From Gonocerus acuteangulatus (Eukaryota; Arthropoda; Insecta; Hemiptera; Coreidae): a stretch of DNA of 64,000 nt. Below are positions 12,084-21,700 of this stretch, piece by piece. Where the stretch lies: assembly GCA_946811695.1 (NCBI GenBank), contig OX328130.1:74489353-74553352 (forward strand), written 5' to 3'. The notes beneath the pieces were generated by a model. It did not search any database. It was not told the origin of the DNA and saw only the letters and a program-made list of their open reading frames with translations. Both the position numbers and the translations under genes were made by a program. Positions within the stretch are counted from its first letter, which is position 1. Each line of letters opens with the position of its first letter.

Positions 12084-13102
12084 CTTCATTAATTTAAAAA
12101 CCCATGATTTTTGGTAAAAAAAAGAAAGCTTCAAATAGGGAATAAAGAACATTAAATGTTGCTTCAAATGAACTGGTACAAGTTCACCGTTGCCAAATTC
12201 GGCACGGTAAAAGTGCCGCAATCTATATCTTTAATCACATTATTATTAAACAGCATTTAATTCACGTGGCCGAATTAGGACTTTGACCAGCTCATTTGAG
12301 GCAAAATTTATGGTTGTTTAATAATAATGTGCTAGAAGATACTTCATATGACGATGAGCCTCAACCTGGGCCCTCGTCCCAAGGAATAAGAAAAAGGAAT
12401 AAGAACGTAATATAATTCCACTAGTTTAACATCATTTCACTCAATAAATGTCGTGTGAATCGAATAAATTTATGTTAATGTTTATAATTTACTATTTACT
12501 TCAAATTCAGTCATTTTCAATACAATATGCTTCTAATTTTGTAGCTTCACTGAAGAAATATAGAAGTACAGTGATAAGAATTTTTCGGATACAGGTTTCA
12601 GTCTAATTTTTTTAAGATTCCCCCAACCCCCTTCCCCTCAACATACCACGTACACTGTAAATAAATACATTTAGAATGGAATCAGAAGTAAATTGTGGCT
12701 AATAGGAACACAAATTTTGCAAAATGCGATCAAATGAAAATTTCACTAATTCTCATTTTCGGTCAATAATGATTTAAATAATTTTAATATTGGTCAAATT
12801 TATATGTTCTTGTGCTTTTTAGAATCAGTTATTGATGCTCATTAACTTTTAGACAGGGGGGTGTATCCGAAATAATTGACGAATCCAAGCTGTTACTCGT
12901 TAAAAGTAGACTCAACACAGTTTTTCGCAAAAAAAAAAAAAAATCTTGTTTTTTGACCAGCGATTGCGGCACTTTCACCTGCTGAATTTAAACTTCGACC
13001 GGTTCATTTGAAGCAAAATTTAATGTTCTTTACTCCTTGAACTTTTTTTTTTTTTACAAAAAATCAGGGGTTTTTAAATTAATGAAAAATAAAAGTTTCT
13101 TC
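12084..13102. mobile_element. Unclassified ~1-kb element with ~140-bp inverted arms
   Basis: The left arm (12084-12225) and right arm (12962-13102) are inverted copies. Both contain, in opposite orientation, 'AATTTAAAAACCC', 'AAAGAACATTAAAT', 'GCTTCAAATGAAC' and 'AAAGTGCCGCAATC'. A third partial copy of the inner arm lies near 12265-12330. The ~735-bp core has no convincing frame. Probably a non-autonomous terminal-inverted-repeat transposon. Confidence 0.6.
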
Positions 13103-13247
13103 TGTGTGCACGCTTTACTGAAACCGGTTTCATGAAAACAGTTTCTTTAGAATACAGTTCGGGCCCTTAAGGGACTATTTTTTTGTTCTTTTTTTTTCGC
13201 AATCCCTTCTTTTAATTTGAAGGTTCTTCGATAAAATACAGCTTACA

Positions 13248-13278
<31 letters not shown>

Positions 13279-13787
13279 GTATTAATGTAAAAGTATATAA
13301 TTTCTAATAGATTTCAGAAAATTTACTCAACAAGTTGAGAAAATTCAAAAGGGTTTTAACAAGAATCGTGTAGAAGTCCTTAAAGGAAGAATTTAAGGAG
13401 TTTTTAAATGATTTCCAATCTATTTTTACATTACTTCATCGGATAAATCCTATAAAATGATTCAAGAGTACTCGAAAACCTACAAAGTAAATAGCAATTA
13501 AGCCAAGAAATAGATTCGGATACAAAATTGCAGATCTCGTTCACAAAGAACGGCAGAGATTTCTCGATTATTGTGCGAACGAATCTCTCGAGAAATTCCT
13601 TCCGGGAAAATTGTTCTTCTTTTTCTCTCGTTGTAAAAGTTCCGATAATTGCTTGTTAAAACGGCAATCCAACTAAGAGGCCATTACATTGATTGTCGGA
13701 CAGTGATTGGAACGATAACGCTTCCCCCCCCCGTATCTATCAAATTAATACATTCAATGTTACACTCAAATATATCCTAGTCCAGCA

Positions 13788-13833
<46 letters not shown>

Positions 13834-14109
13834 AAAAAAAAGTCTAATAAAGTAAATTGTTACCATTTATTATAGCTTAAAAGAAAATTATTTGGACGTA
13901 AAAAAGTCCAGAGCGGGCGAAAACTAAGAACGACAATAATAGAGCACTTCACAAGAAATGGCTCCATGGGAAAAATAAGCCATATCGCAGGAACTGTGTC
14001 CTCTTAACGCATATCCGTTTTTATCGTCAGTGTCATTTAGAATAAAAACAGTTAATTCTTCGTAAAATATATTAACTTCTCCTGCCAGAAAATGTAGAAG
14101 AAAACTATA
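13103..14109. other. No supported gene; poly(A) and (TA)n
   Basis: An A run at about 13250-13277 and a (TA)n tract at 13792-13830 lie in AT-rich sequence with no recognisable frame. Confidence 0.55.
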
Positions 14110-14314
14110 GTTTGAGAGATGTAACTTGCCACTTGACTGTGGACGGGTTGGGGAAGGTGGAGGTGGCTCTAGCCAATGACGGCCTTGCTAAGTTGCCACT
14201 CCTCCCTCCACTGGTCTTGTGTCTTAGGCAGAGCGGGGGCTGGGAGGGTTGTAGAACTGGCAACGTCGGGCCCCCTCAACGCTTTCCCCGAGTGGCAAGT
14301 TATACCTCTCACAC
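14110..14314 (+). mobile_element. GC-rich MITE, family C, copy 2
   Basis: Terminal inverted repeats are GTTTGAGAGATGTAACTTGCC on the left, reduced here to the shared word GTAACTTGCCA, against TGGCAAGTTATACCTCTCACAC on the right (shared word TGGCAAGTTATAC). The interior matches copies 1 and 3. The 87-codon frame at 14112-14375 simply overlaps it and is not a gene. Confidence 0.8.
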
Positions 14315-14401
14315 TGGACACAATGCACAGGAAACTGGCAGTAGCCAATTACTGATTGGAAAACTTTGTGATTAAACAGAATAAATGTAAACACAGAAGA
14401 G

Positions 14402-14871
14402 TTGCAAACACAGAATAAATGTCTGATTACAGTTGAGATTACAGAAAAAAATATGATTACAGTCATAATCGCAGAAAAATGCTGTGATTACGAGTGTAAT
14501 TATAATCAAATGTGTGAGTATAAGTGCAATCGTAATCATACTTGTGATTACGATTATAAGCGAAATCGTAATCACGCAAATTTTTTTCAGTTCTTTAGAG
14601 GAAGACTAGATTGGCGAAGATTTCAATGTAGAAATTCTAAATCTGAGCTTGATTTAATAAATTTTACAGAATTCATTATAGAATGTCAATATTTTTGGTT
14701 TCTATCTTTATCATGTTTTTCAATCCTTATGCATGCGAAATATGTAGGTAATTATTCCATGGTTATTGTAAATTTGTTCCAAGGAGTACGAATAACATTG
14801 TTGACTTTTGTGATGTTCTTTACGTATTGTATGTATAGCATGCAGTTCAGTGTAGTAATAATTGGATTTTC
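14402..14871 (+). pseudogene. Possible host membrane-protein reading frame, interrupted
   Basis: The first ~60 codons are a degenerate GATTACRA-type repeat and unlikely to be coding. From about 14585 the frame reads as two hydrophobic segments, one around FWFLSLSCFSILMHA and a long one spanning ITLLTFVMFFTYCMY and FSVVIIGF, as in a multi-pass membrane protein. A hammerhead palindrome with an 11-bp target duplication (ATTGGATTTTC) enters at 14871. Skipping it and the Tc1-like element at 15251, the frame would run on briefly and stop near 15740. I do not recognise the family; a chemoreceptor exon or chance AT-rich frame are both possible. Confidence 0.25.
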
Positions 14872-14959
14872 ATCTGTGATGTATGCAGCGTTATTTGTAG
14901 AGTTCTCGATTTCGTAGAAGGTAGAAAAATAATGTCTCTCCACTGTTTTTCAAAGTATT

Positions 14960-15008
14960 TATTAGCAAAAGCTTTTCGAGAACATGGTTCTCATCGTCAG
15001 TGCATCTA
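14960..15008 (-). ncRNA. Hammerhead-like ribozyme motif, left arm
   Basis: Mirror image of the motif in the right arm of the same palindrome (CTGACGA complement at 14994-15000). Core bases, stem II and the palindromic AAGCTT stem III are all retained. Confidence 0.6.
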
Positions 15009-15116
15009 TTACTCCACCGGTAGTACTGCTAACAGCCTCTCCGAACAGGTGTGAGGTAATGTGCATTACCTCACACCTGTTCGGAGAGGCTGTTAGCAGT
15101 ACTACCGGTGGAGTAA

Positions 15117-15165
15117 TAGATGCACTGACGATGAGAACCATGTTCTCGAAAAGCTTTTGCTAATA
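15117..15165 (+). ncRNA. Hammerhead-like ribozyme motif, right arm
   Basis: CTGACGA at 15125-15131, one extra T, stem II GAGAAC-CAT-GTTCTC, then GAAA at 15148-15151. Stem III is the self-complementary AAGCTT (15151-15156), loopless in one molecule, with U at the cleavage position 15157. Stem I pairs GCA (15122-15124) with TGC (15158-15160). The extra base between A9 and stem II departs from the strict hammerhead consensus, so activity is uncertain. Confidence 0.65.
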
Positions 15166-15250
15166 AATACTTTGAAAAACAGTGGAGAGACATTATTTTT
15201 CTACCTTCTACGAAATTGGATTTTCTGTAATTCTTGCATCGAATGAAATA

Positions 15251-15720
15251 CAGGGTCCGCCAATGAAACGGGATGATTAAATAAAGTAATTATTTGTAAA
15301 AAAATGTTTTTTTTTAATACTTTCTTACAGAGTGATTGAAGGAACAAGAATAGCCGGTAAGGGTACAATAGAAAAATAAAATATTTTCTGAGCAATAAGC
15401 CTACGAAATGTCTGAAGTTTAGAATCACATCTCGCAGCATGTTAACAGGTATTGCAGCAATCTCGTCAACAATTCGTTGCTTCTAGGCTGGAATGGTCGT
15501 TGGTGGACCTGCTTGAAACACTTTTCTTCTTAGGTGTCTCCATAAAAAGAAGCCGCAAGCAGTTAAATTGGGCAAAGTAGGTAGACATAGTGTTTTTGTA
15601 TTGTACCCGAAATGGCTATTCTTGTTCTTTCAATCACTTTTCAAGAAAGTATTAACAATTTTTTTCAACAATCAATTAGTTTATTTAATCATCATTCATT
15701 CATTTCATTGGCGGATCCTG
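15251..15720. mobile_element. Tc1/mariner-like foldback element
   Basis: The left end CAGGGTCCGCCAATGAAACG and the inverted right end are flanked by TA on both sides. The inverted arms run about 15251-15380 and 15590-15720 and include decayed transposase coding sequence, so the element looks like a foldback derivative of a transposase 3' end. A TA target and 'CAGGGT' start fit the Tc1/mariner (IS630) superfamily. Confidence 0.7.
15380..15590 (-). pseudogene. Tc1-like transposase C-terminal remnant
   Basis: On the minus strand the broken frames spell fragments resembling the C-terminus of IS630/Tc1-like transposases: a '..LFMETPKKK' block (family pattern: FLWxxLKxxV), then a degenerate '..IVDEIAAIP'-like block and MLRDVILNFRHF. 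Several frameshifts and stops are present. The catalytic DDE residues lie outside the fragment. Confidence 0.55.
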
Positions 15721-15722
15721 TA

Positions 15723-16190
15723 CATAATGTATGTATTTAAGTCATTATTGTTAATTCCCCTATGTATAAAATTCCCCATTGTATGAAAATAGATTAAGAG
15801 AGAGACAATATAGCTTGGATGGGATCCAAAAGGAGCGAAGAACCCTTCCAGTAAGAATCCAGACAATCCAGAACCTCTGCCTTCTCCAGAACATAGCTCC
15901 AGCCAAACCATACTCCATCCAAATACCTTTTCTACAAGCCATCAGCAGGCATTCCAAATACCTTAACAGATACCTCTGCAGTCCATGGCAGACAATCTTA
16001 CATATCTCTCTGTAATCACAAGAGATGTTAAACGCTCTTCAGCTCCATGAGGTATTTATGTCAATTACTGTTTTTTTTTAATTGCCGAATCAAAAAACGC
16101 TTTTCCATCAGTCATATCGCTGCTCCGGAAGTATAATGACGCAGCTGTAAACTTTTATGAAATTGGCATTATTGTATTGTCCGGCTCAAA
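15723..16190. other. No supported gene
   Basis: Short overlapping frames on both strands around 15779-16015 have no recognisable motif; likely transposon debris. Confidence 0.45.
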
Positions 16191-16390
16191 AATAAAACTA
16201 TCAAATTCTTACTAGACAACAGATGGTACGAATCAATAACGAAAATTTACATAATTCTTTCCATAAAACGTCTAACTTCATCTCTTTTAAAAAAATATTT
16301 GAAATTACATTACAGGTTTTAAGAAAAAATAATGTAAATTTTAGTTATTGGTACCATCCGTTGTCTCGTAAAAATTTGATAGTTTTATTT
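16191..16390. mobile_element. 200-bp foldback MITE
   Basis: 'AATAAAACTATCAAAT' on the left and 'ATTTGATAGTTTTATT' on the right begin ~65-bp inverted arms that also share ACAACAGATGGTAC and GTAAATTTT-type words. The central ~70 bp is unique. No coding capacity. Confidence 0.7.
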
Positions 16391-16514
16391 AATTAACAGT
16401 TTATTCTGAATGTCTTAAATACAAAAACAATAAAAACATTTAGTTCAGTAATAAAATAAAAAAAAATCATTCTTTTGGCCAAAATTATCACCTCGCGATA
16501 GATGTGGGTTAAGT

Positions 16515-16583
16515 AACCCTGTATGTGTATGTACGTATGTATGTATGTATGCATGTATGTATATATATATATATATATATATA
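16515..16583. repeat. (GTAT)n/(TA)n compound microsatellite
   Basis: GTAT units from about 16519 grade into a TA run (16559-16584). Confidence 0.9.
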
Positions 16584-16649
16584 TAACTAAAAAAAATAAA
16601 ATAATAAAAAATAAATTTGGTAATTATTCTCTCTAATTATTAAATTTCG

Positions 16650-16935
16650 TCACGAGGTTAGCTCAATGGTAGGTCACTGGACTAATAAGCAGGAGGAACT
16701 GAGCTCAAAACTCGAGCGCACTAAAGATTTTATCTTCTAGTGCCTTCGTTCGTGGGTTGGTGTCGGCCTCACTGGCCTTTTCTAGGCCAACCCAGCCTTT
16801 AATTAATTTGTTAATGGGACCCTGGCAAAGGGGAAAATCAAGCGGCCGGAGCGTAGTAGAGAACACACCCCTAGTGTGCCGTATGATCAAGAATCCTATG
16901 AAAGGGACTGATTTTTTGTTGTTGTATTTATTGAT
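16650..16935 (+). mobile_element. tRNA-derived SINE, third type
   Basis: An A-box-like 'GGTTAGCTCAATGGTAGG' and a tRNA-like head are followed by a non-tRNA body containing 'CCTTTTCTAGGCCAACCCAG' and 'GGGGAAAATCAAGCGGCC'. The tail becomes T- and A-rich near 16910-16935. The B box is weak. Only one copy lies in the window. Confidence 0.55.
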
Positions 16936-17461
16936 ACTATATTTGGAATTTATATAGGTTACTTAAAGCACATACTTGAGGAATGTCGCGTAAACATTTC
17001 ATTTTAAACTGTTCAATATCAACATGGCCTGCCTATAGATGATTTCCTAAAATACGAGGGAGAGATCGAGTGAAGCATCGTTATTGCATGAACCGAATTG
17101 GAATATGTGATTAGAAACGGACTAGGTACATGTAGCCAGGAATATCACAATGATATTCATTATAAACTACTGGAAATAGATTCGGCCTATATTGAATGAA
17201 TGTCTGTAAATAGAAGCTAAACCAAGAGCTCGGATTATACCCAGCAAATGTCATCCGGTCATGCCCCGGACGGGTCAGGTCCTCAAGGTATATTCCCAGC
17301 AATAACCCCAACATGTAGCGACAATTAAACCTGTCATTAATATCTCATATTCTATGGAAGTACCAGCAGGCAGATGTAAATTTAGCTGGGGACAATAATA
17401 GCAATATATCACCGGTCTTATAGGGTCAAAATATGATTAAAATTGCACCAACATACTCAGA
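16936..17461. other. No supported gene
   Basis: Nothing recognised before HINE-A copy 2. Confidence 0.5.
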
Positions 17462-18356
17462 AAGTCCATCACGCAGGGGCTTCATTACTAAGCACTTTCC
17501 TCAGAATTTGGGTAGTGTAGACTGCTTTCCAGAACAATTTGCTTAAAATATCCTACATAAATAAAATAAAAACATGAATAGTTCTCTTTTAAATTTGTAA
17601 TGAGTAACTGATCAATTATTAATTTGCTTCCAGAGTTATGTTTACACATGGTACCTACTACACTACGTAATAAATACAAAAAACCTCATATTATCGTATT
17701 TTGATCTATCGCAGGAACAGGATACAGTCAATCTAGTGGTAGAAAGCGCTACTTGCGGCGGCTTTGTGAACCTACGTCTGGCGGGGTTTTCTATTGAATT
17801 ATATTACAAATTAAACCCCCGATTGACCGATTCAGCTCATTTTTACAACACTTCTTTCTCATGAGTTACCCACGACGTATACCGCGTTTCGTTACAATAC
17901 AGCAGAAATTACGACCGGTATGAGTATATTAGGAATTTGGGTCCGAAGTAAACCCCCCCTTCTAATGAACCGATTTGGTTTATTTTTACAACACATATTT
18001 ACCTGTAGATTACCACTACGAATACCGAGTTTCGTCGAAATATATCAAAAATCACGGCTGGTAGAGGCAAATTGGTATTGTGGGTCCGGAGTAAACCCCC
18101 CTTCTAATGAACCGATTTAGTTCATTTTTATATCTCACTTTTCTCTCTATTACGACTAAGAAAAGCAAGTTTCGTTGAAATATAACAAATATTACGGCTG
18201 ACATAGTCAAATTAGTGTTTTGGGTTCGGGGTAAACCCCCCCTTCCGGTGGACCGACTTTGGTGGTTAACGAACTCGTTCAATCGTTTGCTAATTGAATA
18301 TATATACCAAGTTTCGTGACGAAAAAACAAAAACTCTGGCCGCTATCGTGTTAACA

Positions 18357-18418
<62 letters not shown>

Positions 18419-18713
18419 GATGGAACGGCATTTTTCTCCAGCGGTGGTACTCCTCCTCACTTCTTCCTGGAATATTTCGATGGGTTCATCTCCATCTTCT
18501 TCAGCCAGGTACTTGTTTCTTCCTCGGTGGTAGCCAAGGGAAATTCCCCCTTCATTCCCTTGGCTACCACCGAGGAAGAAACAAGTACCTGGCTGAAGAA
18601 GATGGAGATGAATCCATCGAAATATTCCAGGAAGAAGTGAGGAGGAGTACCACTGCTGGAGAAAAATGCCGTTCCATCCAAAAATACTATCCCAGCGACG
18701 AAAAATAACATCA

Positions 18714-18776
<63 letters not shown>

Positions 18777-18889
18777 TTTAACGGGGGTCAATTTCGGTGT
18801 CTACTAGGTAGGAGATTTGAAGAAATTTTTCAAAAATTCCGTCATGAGTCCAACCTCAATAGCTGCTTTCCTTCGGAGGAAAGTGCTAA
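17462..18889 (+). mobile_element. HINE-A copy 2, with nested inverted-repeat insertion
   Basis: Same 5' end, subterminal AGCACTTTCCTC, subunits, (TA)n and 3' hairpin plus CTAA as copy 1. The (TA)n (18359-18414 and 18717-18773) is split by an inserted inverted-repeat element at 18417-18716. Confidence 0.75.
18417..18716 (+). mobile_element. Inverted-arm element inserted in (TA)n
   Basis: Two 125-bp arms (18417-18541 and 18556-18680), differing at only about two positions with no indels, surround a 14-bp spacer. A single-copy ~36-bp tail follows (18681-18716). (TA)n on both sides hides any target duplication. The arm sequence recurs, diverged, at about 30748-30875, upstream of a hammerhead motif, which links it to the Penelope-like set. 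Overlapping frames of 74-85 codons on both strands are a consequence of the palindrome. Confidence 0.65.
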
Positions 18890-19197
18890 AAGCAACTAAG
18901 GTTAGAAATGTATATTTATACATAAGAGTAAGGCTATTTTTCTATTATAGGGGGGCGCAAAGAGGTATACAAGTTCCCCAACCTTTTTATTTAGACATTG
19001 GTTTGTTGTGAAAATAATGTAGGTTTTTATGCAATTTGTTTAGGCATGAGCTGGTCATTCATTTTTTTTTTTTTTTTTCAAAGATGTTTAGTTTGTGTTA
19101 CATTCTCTATGAGTAAGGACCTCTGAAATTCAACATCTCAAAACAACATTTTCAATAGAATTTCTAATAATTCATCGATAACAAAAATGAAATTTGA

Positions 19198-19293
19198 ACA
19201 AACTCCGTCGCGCAGGAATTGTATAACTAAAAGCACTTTCTTCAGCATAGAGGGAAGTAATGAACACAGCATTCCGGAAGAATTTGCTTAAAA

Positions 19294-19360
<67 letters not shown>
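19198..19360 (+). mobile_element. HINE-A-like 5' end fragment plus (TA)n
   Basis: Starts with a diverged 'CTCCGTCGCGCAGGAATTG', then AGCACTTTCTTCAG and GAATTTGCTTAAAAT, and passes directly into a 63-base (TA)n tract. The middle subunits and 3' end are missing. Confidence 0.55.
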
Positions 19361-19362
<2 letters not shown>

Positions 19363-19369
19363 TAGTTGT

Positions 19370-19600
19370 TTTCGTTTGACCGATTTTGACCAAACTGGCA
19401 CAAAACTGGGTCTAGATACGGGGAGTGCCATATTCTAGGTCAAAATTGTCTATCCGCTGTCTGTCTGTCTGTTTCTTTGTTCCTTATACAAATCCACACA
19501 GTTTGACCGATTTTGACCAAACATGGCATACAGGTAGAACTTGATACGGAGAGTGTCATATGGTTAGGTCAAATTCGTCTAGGACTCAGGGTTCGGAGGT
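19370..19600 (+). repeat. Interspersed repeat with internal direct duplication
   Basis: 'TTGACCGATTTTGACCAAAC' occurs at about 19377 and 19503, each followed by GATACGG.GAGTG and TAGGTCAAA. This resembles short retroposed repeats common in arthropods; the parent element is not identified. Confidence 0.45.
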
Positions 19601-19643
19601 CACGGGTTCGATAATATAATATTTAACGTCCACTTATCCCTTT
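19565..19643 (+). mobile_element. SINE-2 fragment
   Basis: 'GGTCACGGGTTCGAT' (B-box-like) is followed closely by 'ATTTAACGTCC', the two ends of the SINE-2 sequence seen whole at 32804-33018; the middle is deleted. Confidence 0.4.
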
Positions 19644-20590
19644 TTAGCGGGGCTTATAAGGTTGACCTCATGACGCAATCCGGAAGTGCCGAATAGAGAA
19701 TTTTGCGTTTCAGAACCCTTAGAGAACATGGTTTTTTGAGCGACATTCGCGCGAACAAAATCGTTACGCTTACTTCATATGCTTGCAAGTACTCGTTTTA
19801 TAGGTTTATAGGCATAGAAAAACGAATGAAACCATTTTTAAGGCAATAGCTTTAACCGTTTTTGAGAAAAATGGAAAAATAGTTGTCGAATAAAGTTTTT
19901 TGTATGGGTACTTAGAATCGTGGGATTCAGTTGAAACATTTTCTGCATGTCCAAATTTCATCAAAACTAATATGTTGAAATTTTGGTTACGTTTGGAATT
20001 AAGGAAGGGTTAGAATAAAATATTTTATTTTTAGACATGTAAAGTTTTGGTAAGTTCGTATATTTTCCTTAATATCTCGAAAACGGTTGGAAATCTTGGT
20101 AAGCGGAAGGTTACCATTCGAAAGCTTACTAAATGCTCTACAAAAAAGATTTGGAAGCAATTTTCGATTAGGCGATGTCAATCGGAGAAATAAGTGCTTA
20201 AAACTTCAAATTTGTTTGTTTTGTTCTTTTGAACGGGTTTTCGTCTTTGTTTAAATCACTTTTTAATTGATTTTTTTTTTCAATTGCATTTATCTGTAAA
20301 ATTAGTATTATGATAAAAGAAAGTATGAAACAGTAAGTAGTGTGTTTTTAGAGCAAACCTTGACAAGGCCAGGGAGTATATTTTCTATCATGTAGGTAGT
20401 ATCAGGGAGTTATTTTACACGGTTGTAAGGGTCTAGACGGACCCTTACAACCGTGACCTATTAGAGGTCATAAATTATTTCATGAAAGGTCTAACCAAAA
20501 TTATAACTGTTTCTATTTCACTTTCCAAATGACATTAGGATTAAGAACGGAACCGCGCTAAGATGATGCAGTTCCTGCGAGTCGGACTTC
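19644..20590 (-). mobile_element. HINE-B copy 2 (minus)
   Basis: The 5' end at 20535-20590 has GCAGGAACTGCATCATC and TTAGCGCGGTTCC (complement). The body is collinear with copy 1, but the (TA)n and the terminal hairpin are deleted, leaving CCGCTAA at the 3' end. Confidence 0.65.
20418..20455. repeat. Perfect 16-bp hairpin
   Basis: CACGGTTGTAAGGGTC pairs exactly with its complement at 20440-20455, loop of 6 bases. It lies inside HINE-B copy 2 and is absent from copy 1. Origin unknown. Confidence 0.7.
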
Positions 20591-20759
20591 TTTAGGAAAG
20601 GCCTTTCTCTTGTGGAAAGGCAGAAAAAAATGTGCAAGACCAAATTACAGAATCTAATGAACAGAAATTCCTTTATAATAAAACATGTTCCGCATTACTT
20701 GAGAAATTATGACTTACGTCTACTATGCTTCGATACGAGGAAGCCACAATATCAGCAGA

Positions 20760-20830
<71 letters not shown>

Positions 20831-21205
20831 GCGTCCTAATTGCGGAAACCAATGCCTCGGAAAGCTCTAAAAAACATTACATTAAACCAAACTTCAATAA
20901 TGATTGTCCTATATGTAATTAACTTCGTTGTAGAAAGTGCTGTAAATCATTTTTCAACTCAGTCACTAAATAAATTTCAAATGCACTTCCTATAGGAATA
21001 TATTTTTAAACTTGAAAAGAAGATTCATTAATATTGTGGTAACTAATGAAGCCCAGTCGGGTATGGCAGCTCGCTACCCCGAGTGGGTGGAAGGAATACT
21101 AAATAATTAGCACTAGTAATGCATAATTATACACTCTAGCTAGGTTGGGGAAAATAGACCGGACTCATAGGAACTCCGTCATCTTAGTGAGTTAACTCGG
21201 GAACT
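20591..21205. other. No supported gene; (TA)n at 20772-20827
   Basis: Frames crossing the (TA)n encode only YIYI runs. Nothing else recognised. Confidence 0.6.
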
Positions 21206-21514
21206 GAACATATTACATATATGAGGACCCCAGACGTCAAGGGGTCTATCTAACAAACTTAATGTTTTGAGGAGAATGGAGTCAATGTTCCGACTCGTCC
21301 AACTAGACTTCCAACAAGCCCATATACGATCCGACTTGTCGTCCAACTTCGGAAGTCGGACCACAAGTCGTACTGCAAATCGGGACCTGAATGGCCTGCT
21401 TTAGATAAGATTCTGGACAGCCGAGGACAATTGTATTGGATGTCATAAGGGTAAAAATGGTTCCATCTCATAATTTTTATTTTGAAAAATTCCAAAAACA
21501 AACCTGTTATCCTC

Positions 21515-21575
<61 letters not shown>

Positions 21576-21690
21576 AAGAAATCAGCCGAGGAAGAATGAA
21601 TAATTATTATTGAGGACCCGAGAGGTCAAGGGGTCTAAGTAACCATCATAATGTTTTGAGGAAAATGGATTCAAAGTTGAACATATGTGG
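21206..21690. repeat. Direct repeat pair around a palindrome-rich block
   Basis: 'GTCAAGGGGTCTA' followed by 'TAATGTTTTGAGGA' occurs at about 21235 and 21627. Between them, 21300-21400 is rich in GACTTGT/ACAAGTC and CCAACTTCGGAAGTCGG palindromic words, shared with 27600-28000. A (TA)n (21520-21567) interrupts. Probably remnants of one non-autonomous DNA element. Confidence 0.5.
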
Positions 21691-21700
21691 TAATAGCAAA

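Larger units (their letters stand above)
14872..15214 (-). mobile_element. Palindromic hammerhead-bearing element
   Basis: Flanked by an 11-bp duplication, ATTGGATTTTC, at 14861-14871 and 15215-15225. The insert is a 39-bp single-copy tail (14872-14910) followed by two near-perfect 151-bp inverted arms (14911-15061 and 15064-15214) with only two bases between them. Each arm carries a hammerhead-like motif. The architecture matches the Penelope-like elements at 52350, 57823 and 61013, but the sequence belongs to another family. It has no coding capacity and would have to be mobilised in trans. Confidence 0.7.
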
